Made by a program: the position numbers and the translations under genes
The notes under the pieces: generated by a model
What the model saw: only the letters and a program-made list of their open reading frames with translations
Database searches by the model: none
What the model was told of the DNA's origin: nothing
Part shown: one piece after another, positions 25,450-33,022 of the stretch
Layout: every line of letters starts with the position of its first letter
Position numbering within the stretch: the first letter of the stretch is position 1
DNA from: Elusimicrobiota bacterium
GTDB lineage: Bacteria > Elusimicrobiota > Elusimicrobia > Elusimicrobiales > UBA9959
NCBI GenBank assembly: GCA_016234365.1
Contig: JACRER010000086.1
Coordinates: 41,989 to 105,988 of the forward strand
Direction of reading: 5' to 3'
DNA length: 64,000 nt

Positions 25450-26550
25450 ATGAAAAAGATAAGGATCTTCGCTTTTGGCGGCAACGAAGTGGCCCCGGTG
25501 GGCCTTAAGGACAAGAACGGCAAGGCCATAAACCCCGACATAGCCATGCAGTGGCAGCGCACCGCGGAGACCGGCAAGCTGGTGGCCGATATCTTCGAGA
25601 AGCATCCAGAGGATAAGTACGTGATCACCCACGGCAACGGCCCGCAGGTGGGCAATATCCTGATGCGCGCCGAGATGTGCCGCCCCACCCTGTTCCCTCT
25701 CTCGCTCGATGTCTGCGTGGCCGACACGCAGGGCGCAATGTCCTTCATGATGGCCCAGCTCAACAACGAGCTGAATATCCGCGGCATCGACAACATCCTG
25801 GCCGGCATAGTGACGCAGGTGGTGGTGGATAAGGACGATCCTGATTTTAAGACCCCCTCCAAGTATGTGGGCCAGTCGTATAATTCCGAAGAGGCCAAGC
25901 AGCGCATGGCCGACGGCTGGACCATGAAGATGTACAAGAAGGACGAGAAGGGCAACGAGATCTGGCGCCGCGTGGTGCCCTCGCCCGTGCCCACCGACAT
26001 AGTGGAGATCGACGCCATCGAGGCCCTGCTCGACAAGGGCATAGTTCCTATCACCGTGGGCGGCGGCGGCATTCCCGTGCGCGAAGTTACGCCCGAAATA
26101 AAGGACGGCAAGGAGATATATACCACCAATTACGGCGTGAAGTATTCCAAACCCGCCAAGGGCGAAAAACCGCTGAAGATGTACACCGGAGTGGAAGCCG
26201 TGATAGACAAGGACCTGGCGAGCGCGCTGCTCGGCTGCATGCTCATGAAGCGCGCCAAGGCCCGCGGAGAAAAGGTGGAGGTCAGCCTGACCATCTTCAC
26301 CGGCGAAGACGGCGCCAAGCTGAATTACCAGAAGCCCGACGAGAAGGCCCTGCGCGTGATCAAGGCCAGCGAGCTGGAAGCCATCTACAACCAGAAGCCG
26401 GCACCGTTCCCCGCCGGTTCCATGGGCCCCAAGATCAAGGCCGTGATAGAGTTTATAAAGAACGGCGGCTCCGTGGCCTACATCTCCAAGACCGAGCTGT
26501 TCGAAGAAACTCTGGCTGGTAAAGCCGGCACCACCGTCCTGCCCGGCTGA
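25450..26550 (+). CDS. arcC: Carbamate kinase
   Basis: 366 residues, longer than the usual roughly 310. It catalyses ATP synthesis from carbamoyl phosphate and ADP (or the reverse). The amino-acid-kinase fold shows FAFGGNEV near the N-terminus, THGNGPQVGN and TVGGGGIPV; the extra length includes an EIKDGKEIYTTNYGVKY insert. A good ribosome-binding site (AAAGGAG) precedes the ATG. With the divergent argF it could form the ATP-yielding end of a citrulline pathway. A structured inverted repeat follows the stop. Confidence 0.92.
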   Translation: MKKIRIFAFGGNEVAPVGLKDKNGKAINPDIAMQWQRTAETGKLVADIFEKHPEDKYVITHGNGPQVGNILMRAEMCRPTLFPLSLDVCVADTQGAMSFMMAQLNNELNIRGIDNILAGIVTQVVVDKDDPDFKTPSKYVGQSYNSEEAKQRMADGWTMKMYKKDEKGNEIWRRVVPSPVPTDIVEIDAIEALLDKGIVPITVGGGGIPVREVTPEIKDGKEIYTTNYGVKYSKPAKGEKPLKMYTGVEAVIDKDLASALLGCMLMKRAKARGEKVEVSLTIFTGEDGAKLNYQKPDEKALRVIKASELEAIYNQKPAPFPAGSMGPKIKAVIEFIKNGGSVAYISKTELFEETLAGKAGTTVLPG

Positions 26551-26556
26551 GGCGCG

Positions 26557-26677
26557 AGGGACGGGCAGGGGCTTATCTGGAGCCGCTTAGCGGATGGGGG
26601 GGCCCGATCTGGAAGATCGGGGGGGAACCACGGGAGGGTTTCCTACGCGGCGTAATGATAAGCCCGTGCCCGTCCCT
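26557..26677. repeat. Structured 121-bp inverted-repeat element
   Basis: 21-bp arms at 26557-26577 and 26657-26677 match at 20 of 21 positions. The interior folds into several small hairpins: CCGC-tta-GCGG, CCCGATCT-gga-AGATCGGG (8 bp, perfect) and GGAACC/GGTTTCC with one bulge, plus a short TACGC/GCGTA. The whole forms a multibranched structure between carbamate kinase and threonine synthase. There is no U-tract. It may be a mobile repeat, a small RNA or an mRNA-stabilising element. Confidence 0.7.
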
Positions 26678-26697
26678 GTTTGAACGGATTTAAACTT

Positions 26698-27936
26698 ATG
26701 AAAAAAATAAAGACTTTACAGTGCATACGCTGCGGCAAAGACCATAAACTGACGGACACCAAATACAACTGCCTCGCCTGCGGCGGCAACCTGCAGGTGC
26801 TCTACGATTACAATCTCATAAAGAAGCGCCTCAACTACGACGTGCTCAAGGATAACCGCGAGCACAGTATCTGGCGCTACCTGGACATCCTGCCCGTCTC
26901 CAGCATCAAGAACGTGCCGCCGGTGCAGGTGGGCTGGACGCCGCTGTATAAAGCGGAAAAGCTGGGCGCCGAGGCCGGCGTCAGCAATCTCTACATCAAG
27001 GACGACGGCCGCAACCCCAGCGCCTCGTTCAAGGACCGCGCCAGCGCCGTGGTAACCGCCCGCGCCCTGGAGATGAAAGAGAAGGTGATCTGCTGCGCTT
27101 CCACCGGCAACGCCGCCTCCTCCCTGGCCTGCCTCACCGGCAGCCTGGACATGAAGACCATGATCTTTGTGCCCGAGACCGCGCCCGCCGCCAAGGTGGC
27201 GCAGCTGCTGGTCTACGGCGCCATAGTCATTATGGTGAAGGGCACCTACGACGACGCTTTCGACCTGTGCCTCAAGGCTTCCGCCGAATACGGCTGGTAC
27301 AACCGCAGCACCGGCGTGAACCCGTTCACGCGCGAGGGTAAAAAGACCTGCTCCTTCGAGATCTGCGAACAGATGAACTGGGAGACGCCGGACAAGGTGT
27401 TCGTGTCGGTGGGCGACGGCAATATCATCAGCGGCATCTGGAAGGGTTTCGTGGAATTCCACCGCCTCGGCATCATAGAGCGCCTGCCGCAGCTGGTGGC
27501 CGTGCAGGCCGAAGGCTCCGACTCGGTAAAACGGGCTTTCGAGAGCGGCACCGAAGTGCAGCCGGTAAGCGGCGCCACCGTGGCCGACAGCATCTCGGTC
27601 AGCCTGCCGCGCGACGGCATGGCGGCCGTGATGGCCATAAGGGATTCCGGCGGTTTCGCGGTGAGCGTGCCGGACAGCGAGATCCTGGCGGCTATCCCCA
27701 AAATAGCGCGCGGGTCCAACGTCTTCGCGGAGCCTGCCGCTTCGGCCACCTACGCCGGCCTGCTTAAGGCCGTCAAGGAAGGCAAGGTGAAGGAGAACGA
27801 GAGCGTGGTGCTGCTGATCAGCGGCAACGGGCTCAAGGACATCCAGAGCGCCATGAAGTCCGTGGGCAAGCCGTACCTTATAAAGCCGGACCTTGCCGAG
27901 CTGAAAAAACTTGTGGCCGATAATAAACTGGCTTAG
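26698..27936 (+). CDS. thrC: Threonine synthase with N-terminal zinc ribbon
   Basis: 412 residues from the ATG at 26698; a TTG 18 nt upstream is less likely. It converts O-phosphohomoserine to threonine with PLP. An N-terminal zinc ribbon uses cysteines 9, 12, 25 and 28. The PLP lysine is K112 in NPSASFKDRAS. STGNAASSLA binds phosphate, and the LLISGNGLKD C-terminus is typical. It is of the larger archaeal/plant-like type. The structured repeat lies just upstream and a strong terminator just downstream, so it may be monocistronic or read from the arcC promoter. Confidence 0.93.
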   Translation: MKKIKTLQCIRCGKDHKLTDTKYNCLACGGNLQVLYDYNLIKKRLNYDVLKDNREHSIWRYLDILPVSSIKNVPPVQVGWTPLYKAEKLGAEAGVSNLYIKDDGRNPSASFKDRASAVVTARALEMKEKVICCASTGNAASSLACLTGSLDMKTMIFVPETAPAAKVAQLLVYGAIVIMVKGTYDDAFDLCLKASAEYGWYNRSTGVNPFTREGKKTCSFEICEQMNWETPDKVFVSVGDGNIISGIWKGFVEFHRLGIIERLPQLVAVQAEGSDSVKRAFESGTEVQPVSGATVADSISVSLPRDGMAAVMAIRDSGGFAVSVPDSEILAAIPKIARGSNVFAEPAASATYAGLLKAVKEGKVKENESVVLLISGNGLKDIQSAMKSVGKPYLIKPDLAELKKLVADNKLA

Positions 27937-27954
27937 GCGCAGCCTGCCTGACAG

Positions 27955-27985
27955 GAACCCCGGGCCGCCCCGGGGTTCTTTTTTT
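27955..27985 (+). terminator. Rho-independent terminator after thrC
   Basis: Perfect 10-bp stem (GAACCCCGGG with its complement, arms 27955-27964 and 27969-27978), 4-nt loop, then seven T residues. Confidence 0.9.
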
Positions 27986-27995
27986 CCCGGCCTCA

Positions 27996-28124
27996 AAGGC
28001 CCAGTAAAGCTTAGGCCCAATACCTCCGGTCCCTGGCCCCAAAGCCCCTTATTAATAGGTATATCTATATATTAGACTTTAACTGTGGAGTTATGTCCCT
28101 AATACAGAATGGAGGGTTTACCGC
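27996..28124 (+). promoter_or_regulatory. Upstream region of the collagen-like secreted protein gene
   Basis: It contains AAAGGCCCAG (27996-28005) and GGCCCCAAAG (28035-28044), which recur with similar spacing upstream of the 43130 gene. An AT-rich patch with TATATT-like hexamers follows (about 28051-28080). GGAGGG lies 8 nt before the ATG. Exact promoter boxes are not resolved. Confidence 0.4.
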
Positions 28125-29222
28125 ATGTTAAATAAACTTGTGGCAGTATTCGCTTGTCTCGGCTTCGCGGCCCAGGCCGGCGCAGAAGTTAACTTTGACC
28201 AGGGCATCGACGTTAGTAGCGTGATAGAGCAGGCTAAAAGTTCCGACATTAAGGCTCCTTATCCCTATTACGGCCCCCAGCGCGTCCGCTACAGCCGCGA
28301 ATGCAAGAACTTCACCTATTCCGGCGGCTTCGCGCAGGCCTCGGAACGGGTGTTGCTGCAGAGTACGGAGTATATAGAGGAATGCCGGTTCGTCCCGAAC
28401 CCGCCCCCGCCTCCCCCGACGCCGCCTATGCCGAATCCCGGCCAGCCCGGACAGCCCGGCCACCCTGGCGGTCAGCCCGGCCAGCCGCACCAAAAGGACT
28501 TTTACCCCGGCCAGCCCGGTTTCCCCGGTGATTACCCCGGTGGTCATCCCGGCGGCTATCCTAACAACCATGAGGACAGCCCCAACAGCTACACTTACCC
28601 CGGCAACCAGTACGGGCAGCAGGGTACCTATTACTGTCACGAGCGTCCGGGCCGGAGCTTCCGCTCCACCGCGCAGGTGAACGTGCCGGAGCGCCAGATG
28701 TACCCGTGGGAGAGCGAGACCTTCGAGGTCTGCCAGGAAGCCGACAGGCAGAACCTGGAGACCCGCCACTCTCCTTACAGCTACACGGTCGGCCGCGAGG
28801 GCTTCCTGGACGTTACCTATAACCTGACGCCCCAGTACCGCACCCCTACCGCCCCGGACTCCAACGGCCTCGGCCTTGTGAGCTGGTCCATCAGGGACGG
28901 CAAGTTCGTGCTGAGCCTTTCCGAGCGGTGGGCGCAGTACTACGCCGGCGAAAAAGTGGCCATCAAGGTCGAACTGATCAAGGACGGCTTCCTGTTCTTC
29001 AACACCAGCATGGGTGAGAAGGAATTCACCTTCGACACCGCTAACGGCTACGAGCTGGTATTCGTGGAAGGCGACATGGTGAAGACCAAGGACTTCGTCG
29101 ACACCAGTTCCGATATGCGCGGGCCCAAGAAGTTCTCCGTGAAGTGGGGCTTCCGCCGCATCGGTTCCGTTTCCAACGGCGACTACATAAAGAAAGGCGA
29201 CACCGACAAGATAACGAAGTAA
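28125..29222 (+). CDS. Secreted protein with collagen-like Gly-Pro-rich segment
   Basis: 365 residues of unrecognised function. A signal peptide (residues 1-20, cut after AQAGA) is followed by a cysteine-containing region, a poly-proline stretch (PPPPPPTPP), and about 60 residues of PGQPG/PGGHPGG-type repeats (about 102-160). The C-terminal roughly 180 residues look like beta-rich folds (VGREGFLDVTYNL, KVAIKVELIKDG, KFSVKWGFRRIGS). Four cysteines suggest disulfides in the envelope. A strong GGAGGG ribosome-binding site precedes the start, and a perfect terminator follows. The Gly-Pro segment may be extended surface-linker material. Confidence 0.8.
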   Translation: MLNKLVAVFACLGFAAQAGAEVNFDQGIDVSSVIEQAKSSDIKAPYPYYGPQRVRYSRECKNFTYSGGFAQASERVLLQSTEYIEECRFVPNPPPPPPTPPMPNPGQPGQPGHPGGQPGQPHQKDFYPGQPGFPGDYPGGHPGGYPNNHEDSPNSYTYPGNQYGQQGTYYCHERPGRSFRSTAQVNVPERQMYPWESETFEVCQEADRQNLETRHSPYSYTVGREGFLDVTYNLTPQYRTPTAPDSNGLGLVSWSIRDGKFVLSLSERWAQYYAGEKVAIKVELIKDGFLFFNTSMGEKEFTFDTANGYELVFVEGDMVKTKDFVDTSSDMRGPKKFSVKWGFRRIGSVSNGDYIKKGDTDKITK

Positions 29223-29241
29223 CAGGGTCGGTCTCAAAAAG

Positions 29242-29279
29242 TTCCCCGCGGCTTAAAAACCGCGGGGAATTTCTTTTTT
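29242..29279 (+). terminator. Rho-independent terminator after the 28125 gene
   Basis: 10-bp stem TTCCCCGCGG/CCGCGGGGAA (arms 29242-29251 and 29260-29269) with an 8-nt loop, followed by TTTCTTTTTT. Confidence 0.9.
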
Positions 29280-29285
29280 GGCGAT

Positions 29286-29312
29286 AAAAAACCCCGCCGG
29301 GAAGGGCGGGGT
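29286..29312 (-). terminator. Rho-independent terminator for the histidine kinase gene
   Basis: 7-bp GC stem (CCCCGCC/GGCGGGG) with a 6-nt loop. On the minus strand it is followed by a TTTTTT run. Confidence 0.85.
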
Positions 29313-29335
29313 TGCGGGCCGCGGCGCGCAGGGGG

Positions 29336-30898
29336 TTAATTGGGGACCGCTATCGTGAAGGCCGAACCTTTCTGCAGCTGCGACTTGGCGAAAACCTTGC
29401 CGCCGTGCACCTCTGCTATCTTCTTGACCAGGGAGAGGCCCAGGCCCCAGCCCTCCACCTGCCCGGTGAAGGCGGCTTCCACCTGGTAGAACTTCTGGAA
29501 AATGTTGTCCAATTCCTCCCCGGGGATGCCGGGGCCGTTGTCGCCCACGGAGAGCAGCGCGTGGCTGTCGCGGGCCTGCGCCGAGAGGATCACCAGCTTG
29601 TCGCGGCCGGGGTTGAACTTTACGGCGTTGTCTATGAGCGCGCGCAGGGCGTTGGCCAGCAGTTTGCGGTCCGCCTTTACTTTTACGGGTTCGGGGGCCA
29701 CTATCTTGATGTTAAGGCCGGGAACGTCCTTAAGGCGCTCTTTCACGTCTTCGGCCACTTCGCCCAGGAAGTCGGCCGCGTCGAATTCTATCTTCTGCAG
29801 CGCGGCGGAGTCCAGGCTGTCTATGGTCACGAAATCCAGCAGGCTTTCCACCAGGACGTTGAGCTTCTGGCCCTGGCCGTAAATGGTTTCCGACGACTTG
29901 GCTATCATCTCCGGCAGCTTCTTGGCGTCGGATTCGTCCTTGAGGATCTGCGCGTAGCCGTTTATGCAGGCCAGCGGCGTCTTGAACTTATGCGAGATCA
30001 GCGACAGGAAATTCCTGGCCATGCGCTCTTCCAGGCGCTGCGCCGTGACGTCCGTGAGGATCCACAGCCGCCCTTCCACGCTCTGGGCGCCGTCCTTGCC
30101 CTCGGTGAAAAGTTTTATGACGGAGGCGTCCAGGTAGAAGCGTTTGGGCTTTTCGCGGTACAGCTCGAAGCGCGACACCGGGGCTTCGCCGCCGAGGGCG
30201 GTTTCCATGGAGGGCTTCACGTCGAAGGCCTGGAAGGCCTTTTCTATATGGGTGAATTTATACTTATCGTGCTCTAAATAGGCCTTGGCCGAGCTGTTGA
30301 GGATGAGGATCTCGCCGGAAACGTCGGTGAGGATGGCGCCTTCCTTGATGCGCTTAAAGACGATCTCCATCTTGCGCTTCTCTTCCTTGACGGAGGAGAA
30401 CAGGCGGGAGTTCTCAATGGCGATGGCGGCCTGCGAGGCGAACGCCTCGAAAGAGTTCTTGTCGGTGTCGGAGAAGTCTCCGTCGGTCTTGTTGATGGCC
30501 TGCACCACGCCGATGGCCTTGCCCTTGATGATCATGGGGCAGGTCAGCAGCGAGCGCGTGACGTAGCCGCTCTTGGAATCGGCTTTCTTGGAGTGGCGCG
30601 GGTCCGAGGCCACGTCGTTGATGATGATGGAGCGGCCTTCCTTGGCGCAGGTGCCGGCTATGCCCTCGCCCAGCTTGAAGCGCATCTTCTGCACGTCCTC
30701 GGGCAGGCCCAGGGCCACGTCGAAATAGAGTTCCTGCGTCTTCTCGTCCAGCAGGTACAACGAGGCGCGCTCCGCCCCCACTACGCGCGAAGCCAGGCGC
30801 ATGATGGTGGTCAGCAGCTCGGAAATATCAAGTTTGGAGGAAAGCAGCCGGCTCACCATCACCAGCATTTCCAGGCTTTCCTGCGACTGCGTTATCAT
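29336..30898 (-). CDS. GAF/PAS-domain sensor histidine kinase
   Basis: 520 residues, soluble (no membrane segment seen). An N-terminal GAF domain (about 25-165: RASLYLLDEKT, IAGTCAKEGRSIIINDV) is followed by a PAS domain (about 175-290: ILTDVSGEILILNSSA). The HisKA dimerisation helix carries phospho-acceptor H303 in LISHKFKTPL. The HATPase domain has LIDNAVKFNP (N box, N424), DNGPGIP and a slightly altered glycine-rich box GWGLGLSLV. It would autophosphorylate and pass phosphate to a response regulator. None is adjacent, so it is an orphan here. The signal is unknown. Confidence 0.93.
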   Translation of the reverse strand: MITQSQESLEMLVMVSRLLSSKLDISELLTTIMRLASRVVGAERASLYLLDEKTQELYFDVALGLPEDVQKMRFKLGEGIAGTCAKEGRSIIINDVASDPRHSKKADSKSGYVTRSLLTCPMIIKGKAIGVVQAINKTDGDFSDTDKNSFEAFASQAAIAIENSRLFSSVKEEKRKMEIVFKRIKEGAILTDVSGEILILNSSAKAYLEHDKYKFTHIEKAFQAFDVKPSMETALGGEAPVSRFELYREKPKRFYLDASVIKLFTEGKDGAQSVEGRLWILTDVTAQRLEERMARNFLSLISHKFKTPLACINGYAQILKDESDAKKLPEMIAKSSETIYGQGQKLNVLVESLLDFVTIDSLDSAALQKIEFDAADFLGEVAEDVKERLKDVPGLNIKIVAPEPVKVKADRKLLANALRALIDNAVKFNPGRDKLVILSAQARDSHALLSVGDNGPGIPGEELDNIFQKFYQVEAAFTGQVEGWGLGLSLVKKIAEVHGGKVFAKSQLQKGSAFTIAVPN

Positions 30899-30911
30899 TT
30901 GTTACCCCGTC

Positions 30912-31772
30912 CTAGAAGAACACCTGCAGCAGCATTTTATAATAATTTTTCCAGACCCCGCCTTCTTCTTTGTAGGCGTTATAGGCCAGGTCCAGCAAAG
31001 ATTTCTCGTTCAACCCCAGCTTTATGCCGACCACTCCGGAGTTGGCCGCGTTGGCCCGCCTGAAGGATATTTTACTATATCCCGCGTAAACGTGGCTGTC
31101 GAATTCGGGGCGCATATTGCGGGCCACCTGGATGGCCAGCACCCAGTCGGGCAGCGCGCTGACCTGGCGGAAAGTCCCCAGGTAGGCAAGCTCGTTCTGG
31201 TCCAGCGCCGGCGTGACCAGCGTGTGGTTGGTGACCCCGGAGGGTTTGCTGAAGGCGGCCCCGGAAGCCAGGAAGTAGAACTGGCCGAAATAGGATTTCT
31301 CGACCTGGGCCTCGTAGGCGGCCTGGGAGAAGTTCTTGCGCTCTGGCAGGGCGCCGTCCAGTACCCGCGCCTTCTGGCCGGCCCAGGCCCCGGAGAGGGT
31401 GGCGCGCAGGTAATTGTCTTCTGACTCCTCGTAGAGGGAGATCAGCGTGTAGGCTTTGGCGCCGCTAGCGCCGGAGCGCGTTCCCGGGTTTACGGGGTAG
31501 AGGAAGGGCTTCAGGGAAAACGAGATGCGGTCGCCGGAATACATCACCGGGGCGCGGAAGGACCAGACCTTTTCGCGGTAGGCCGCGGAGTCCCGGTAGA
31601 AGGCGGTGTTGGCGCCGACCACCAGGCGGGGTGCGGCCTTGACGAAAACGCTGAAAGATTCTTTCTTCAGGCTGTTGGAGCCGGTGGAATAGTCGTTCTC
31701 CAGCCACCAGGCCGCGTTGGCGCCGGACGCGAAAGAAGCCGAAAGCAGGGCCGCGAGTAAAAAGGTTCGCAT
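30912..31772 (-). CDS. Exported, probably outer-membrane beta-rich protein
   Basis: 286 residues from the ATG at 31772. I chose this start because a signal peptide begins here (MRTFLLAALLSASFASGANA, cut before AWW) and because a promoter occupies the sequence up to the alternative ATG at 31808. The mature part is rich in alternating hydrophobic and polar strands and aromatic residues, and ends in LLQVFF. A terminal phenylalanine is typical of outer-membrane beta-barrels. Function is unrecognised. The kinase gene starts 13 nt downstream in the same direction. Confidence 0.72.
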   Translation of the reverse strand: MRTFLLAALLSASFASGANAAWWLENDYSTGSNSLKKESFSVFVKAAPRLVVGANTAFYRDSAAYREKVWSFRAPVMYSGDRISFSLKPFLYPVNPGTRSGASGAKAYTLISLYEESEDNYLRATLSGAWAGQKARVLDGALPERKNFSQAAYEAQVEKSYFGQFYFLASGAAFSKPSGVTNHTLVTPALDQNELAYLGTFRQVSALPDWVLAIQVARNMRPEFDSHVYAGYSKISFRRANAANSGVVGIKLGLNEKSLLDLAYNAYKEEGGVWKNYYKMLLQVFF

Positions 31773-31779
31773 TAGATTT

Positions 31780-31808
31780 ATATTATATATTATTGCCTCG
31801 GAATTCAA
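31780..31808 (-). promoter_or_regulatory. Promoter of the 30912-31772 gene
   Basis: Minus-strand TTGAAT (31803-31808) and TAATAT (31780-31785) are separated by 17 bp. A TATAAT also lies at 31782-31787. The -10 ends 7 nt before the ATG at 31772, so transcription should start almost on the start codon. Confidence 0.6.
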
Positions 31809-31810
31809 TG

Positions 31811-31842
31811 AAAAAGCCCCCCGGGGTGCCGGGGGGCTTTTT
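31811..31842. terminator. Bidirectional terminator hairpin
   Basis: 14-bp perfect stem including A5/T5 ends (AAAAAGCCCCCCGG and its complement) with a GGTG loop. It ends the 31857-32813 gene on the minus strand and could work in both directions. Confidence 0.88.
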
Positions 31843-31856
31843 CGCTGCGCGGTCCC

Positions 31857-32813
31857 TTATTTCAGGAACAGGAAAACATACTGCAGGAAGTCGTAGAGGT
31901 CGCAGTTGACCAGGTTCACGTCCACCTGGGCGTTATTCATGCCGCCGCCGATGTGGCCGTTGACCTTGTTGAAGACCAGATCTACCGGCGCGTGGTTGGC
32001 GTAGCCCTTCACGGCCACTATGGTGCCGTCCACTATGTCCTCTTTCATGTTGAACTCCAGGCGCAGGGGGGCGTTGTTGGAGTAGCCCTCCAGCAGGCCG
32101 GCTTTCCAGTTGACGGTGTATTTTACGGGGCTGTGGTTGGCGCCGCCCTCGACGCTCACTTCTTCGGTGCTCCAGACGAACTTGAGGTCCACCGGGGAGA
32201 GGTTGGCGCCGCCGGTGATGGTATGTTCCTCATGGTTGATCTTCACGTCCACCGGGGAGCCGTTCATGCCGCCGGTGATGGTCCAGTTAAGTTTGTTGAT
32301 CTTGAGGTCCACGGGGCTGGCGTTCATGCCGCCCTTTATGGTGCCCTGCTTTACCGCGAAGGTCGACTTGGAGCGGTTGAAGCCGAACAGAGTGTTGAAA
32401 ACTTTCTCCCCGACCTTCACTTCGGTTATGTAGTAGTAGCGGGCCAGGCCTATCGCGTAGTCCGCGGCGTCCAGGCCGGCCACGTCCACCATCACCATGT
32501 AGCCGCCCAGGTTGTCCTGGAAGGGTTTCGCCTTGAAGCCGTTGGCGTTAAGTTCTTTCACCACGTTGTCGATGTTCTGGCCATGCTGTACCATGCCGAC
32601 GAGGGTGTCGTTCATGTCGGACTGGGCTTCGTTCAGCTTTATTTTGCGGAGCGTCATCCACTGGTTGTTCTTGGGGGCTCCGGCGGCCGGGATCTCTACG
32701 CCCGAGAGGGAAAGGCCCGCGGACGAGATGGCGGAATTTTCCGCGGCGCCGGCTGAAAGGGCGCAGGAAACTGAAAGGAGAGCTGCTGATATAAGGTGCG
32801 GGAACTTGGTCAT
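31857..32813 (-). CDS. Secreted protein with seven tandem ~21-residue beta repeats
   Basis: 318 residues from the ATG at 32813; a longer frame lacks a ribosome-binding site, while GGAGG lies 8 nt before this ATG. A signal peptide (to about residue 24, ALSAGAAE) is followed by a helical/mixed domain of about 130 residues (LNEAQSDMNDTLV, YYYITEVKVGEKV). The C-terminal half is about seven tandem units of 20-23 residues with the core G-G-x-N-x-S/A-P-V-D-L-K/x, for example GGMNASPVDLKIN, GGMNGSPVDVKIN, GGANLSPVDLKFV and GYANHAPVDLVFN. These would form a repetitive beta structure. I do not recognise the family. It is an envelope protein of unknown role. Confidence 0.8.
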   Translation of the reverse strand: MTKFPHLISAALLSVSCALSAGAAENSAISSAGLSLSGVEIPAAGAPKNNQWMTLRKIKLNEAQSDMNDTLVGMVQHGQNIDNVVKELNANGFKAKPFQDNLGGYMVMVDVAGLDAADYAIGLARYYYITEVKVGEKVFNTLFGFNRSKSTFAVKQGTIKGGMNASPVDLKINKLNWTITGGMNGSPVDVKINHEEHTITGGANLSPVDLKFVWSTEEVSVEGGANHSPVKYTVNWKAGLLEGYSNNAPLRLEFNMKEDIVDGTIVAVKGYANHAPVDLVFNKVNGHIGGGMNNAQVDVNLVNCDLYDFLQYVFLFLK

Positions 32814-32960
32814 GCAATGAACCTCCGGCTGTGTCGTAGTATCTATATTTTGCCAGAAACGGGGAGGCGCCGCATCGGACGCAGGGCCCGGGGGCGCGGC
32901 GTCTTTCGGCACCTGCGGCGTAGGCCCTTTGGTCCCGGCCGGCCCCGGTCTTGCCTGCCC

Positions 32961-32988
32961 TTGACAGGTCAAGACTGTCTGCTATACT
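32961..32988 (+). promoter_or_regulatory. Consensus sigma-70-type promoter for the clostripain gene
   Basis: TTGACA (32961-32966), a 16-bp spacer and TATACT (32983-32988). This is the best -35/-10 pair in the window. A normal leader with GGAGG before the ATG at 33023 follows. Confidence 0.85.
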
Positions 32989-33022
32989 ATTAGCGTCAAG
33001 AACCAGTTTCGGAGGTTTTCTT

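Noticed and set aside
32814..32972. N-terminal extension of the repeat-protein gene
   Set aside because: It is proline-rich and low in complexity, without a ribosome-binding site. The signal peptide and GGAGG place the start at 32813.
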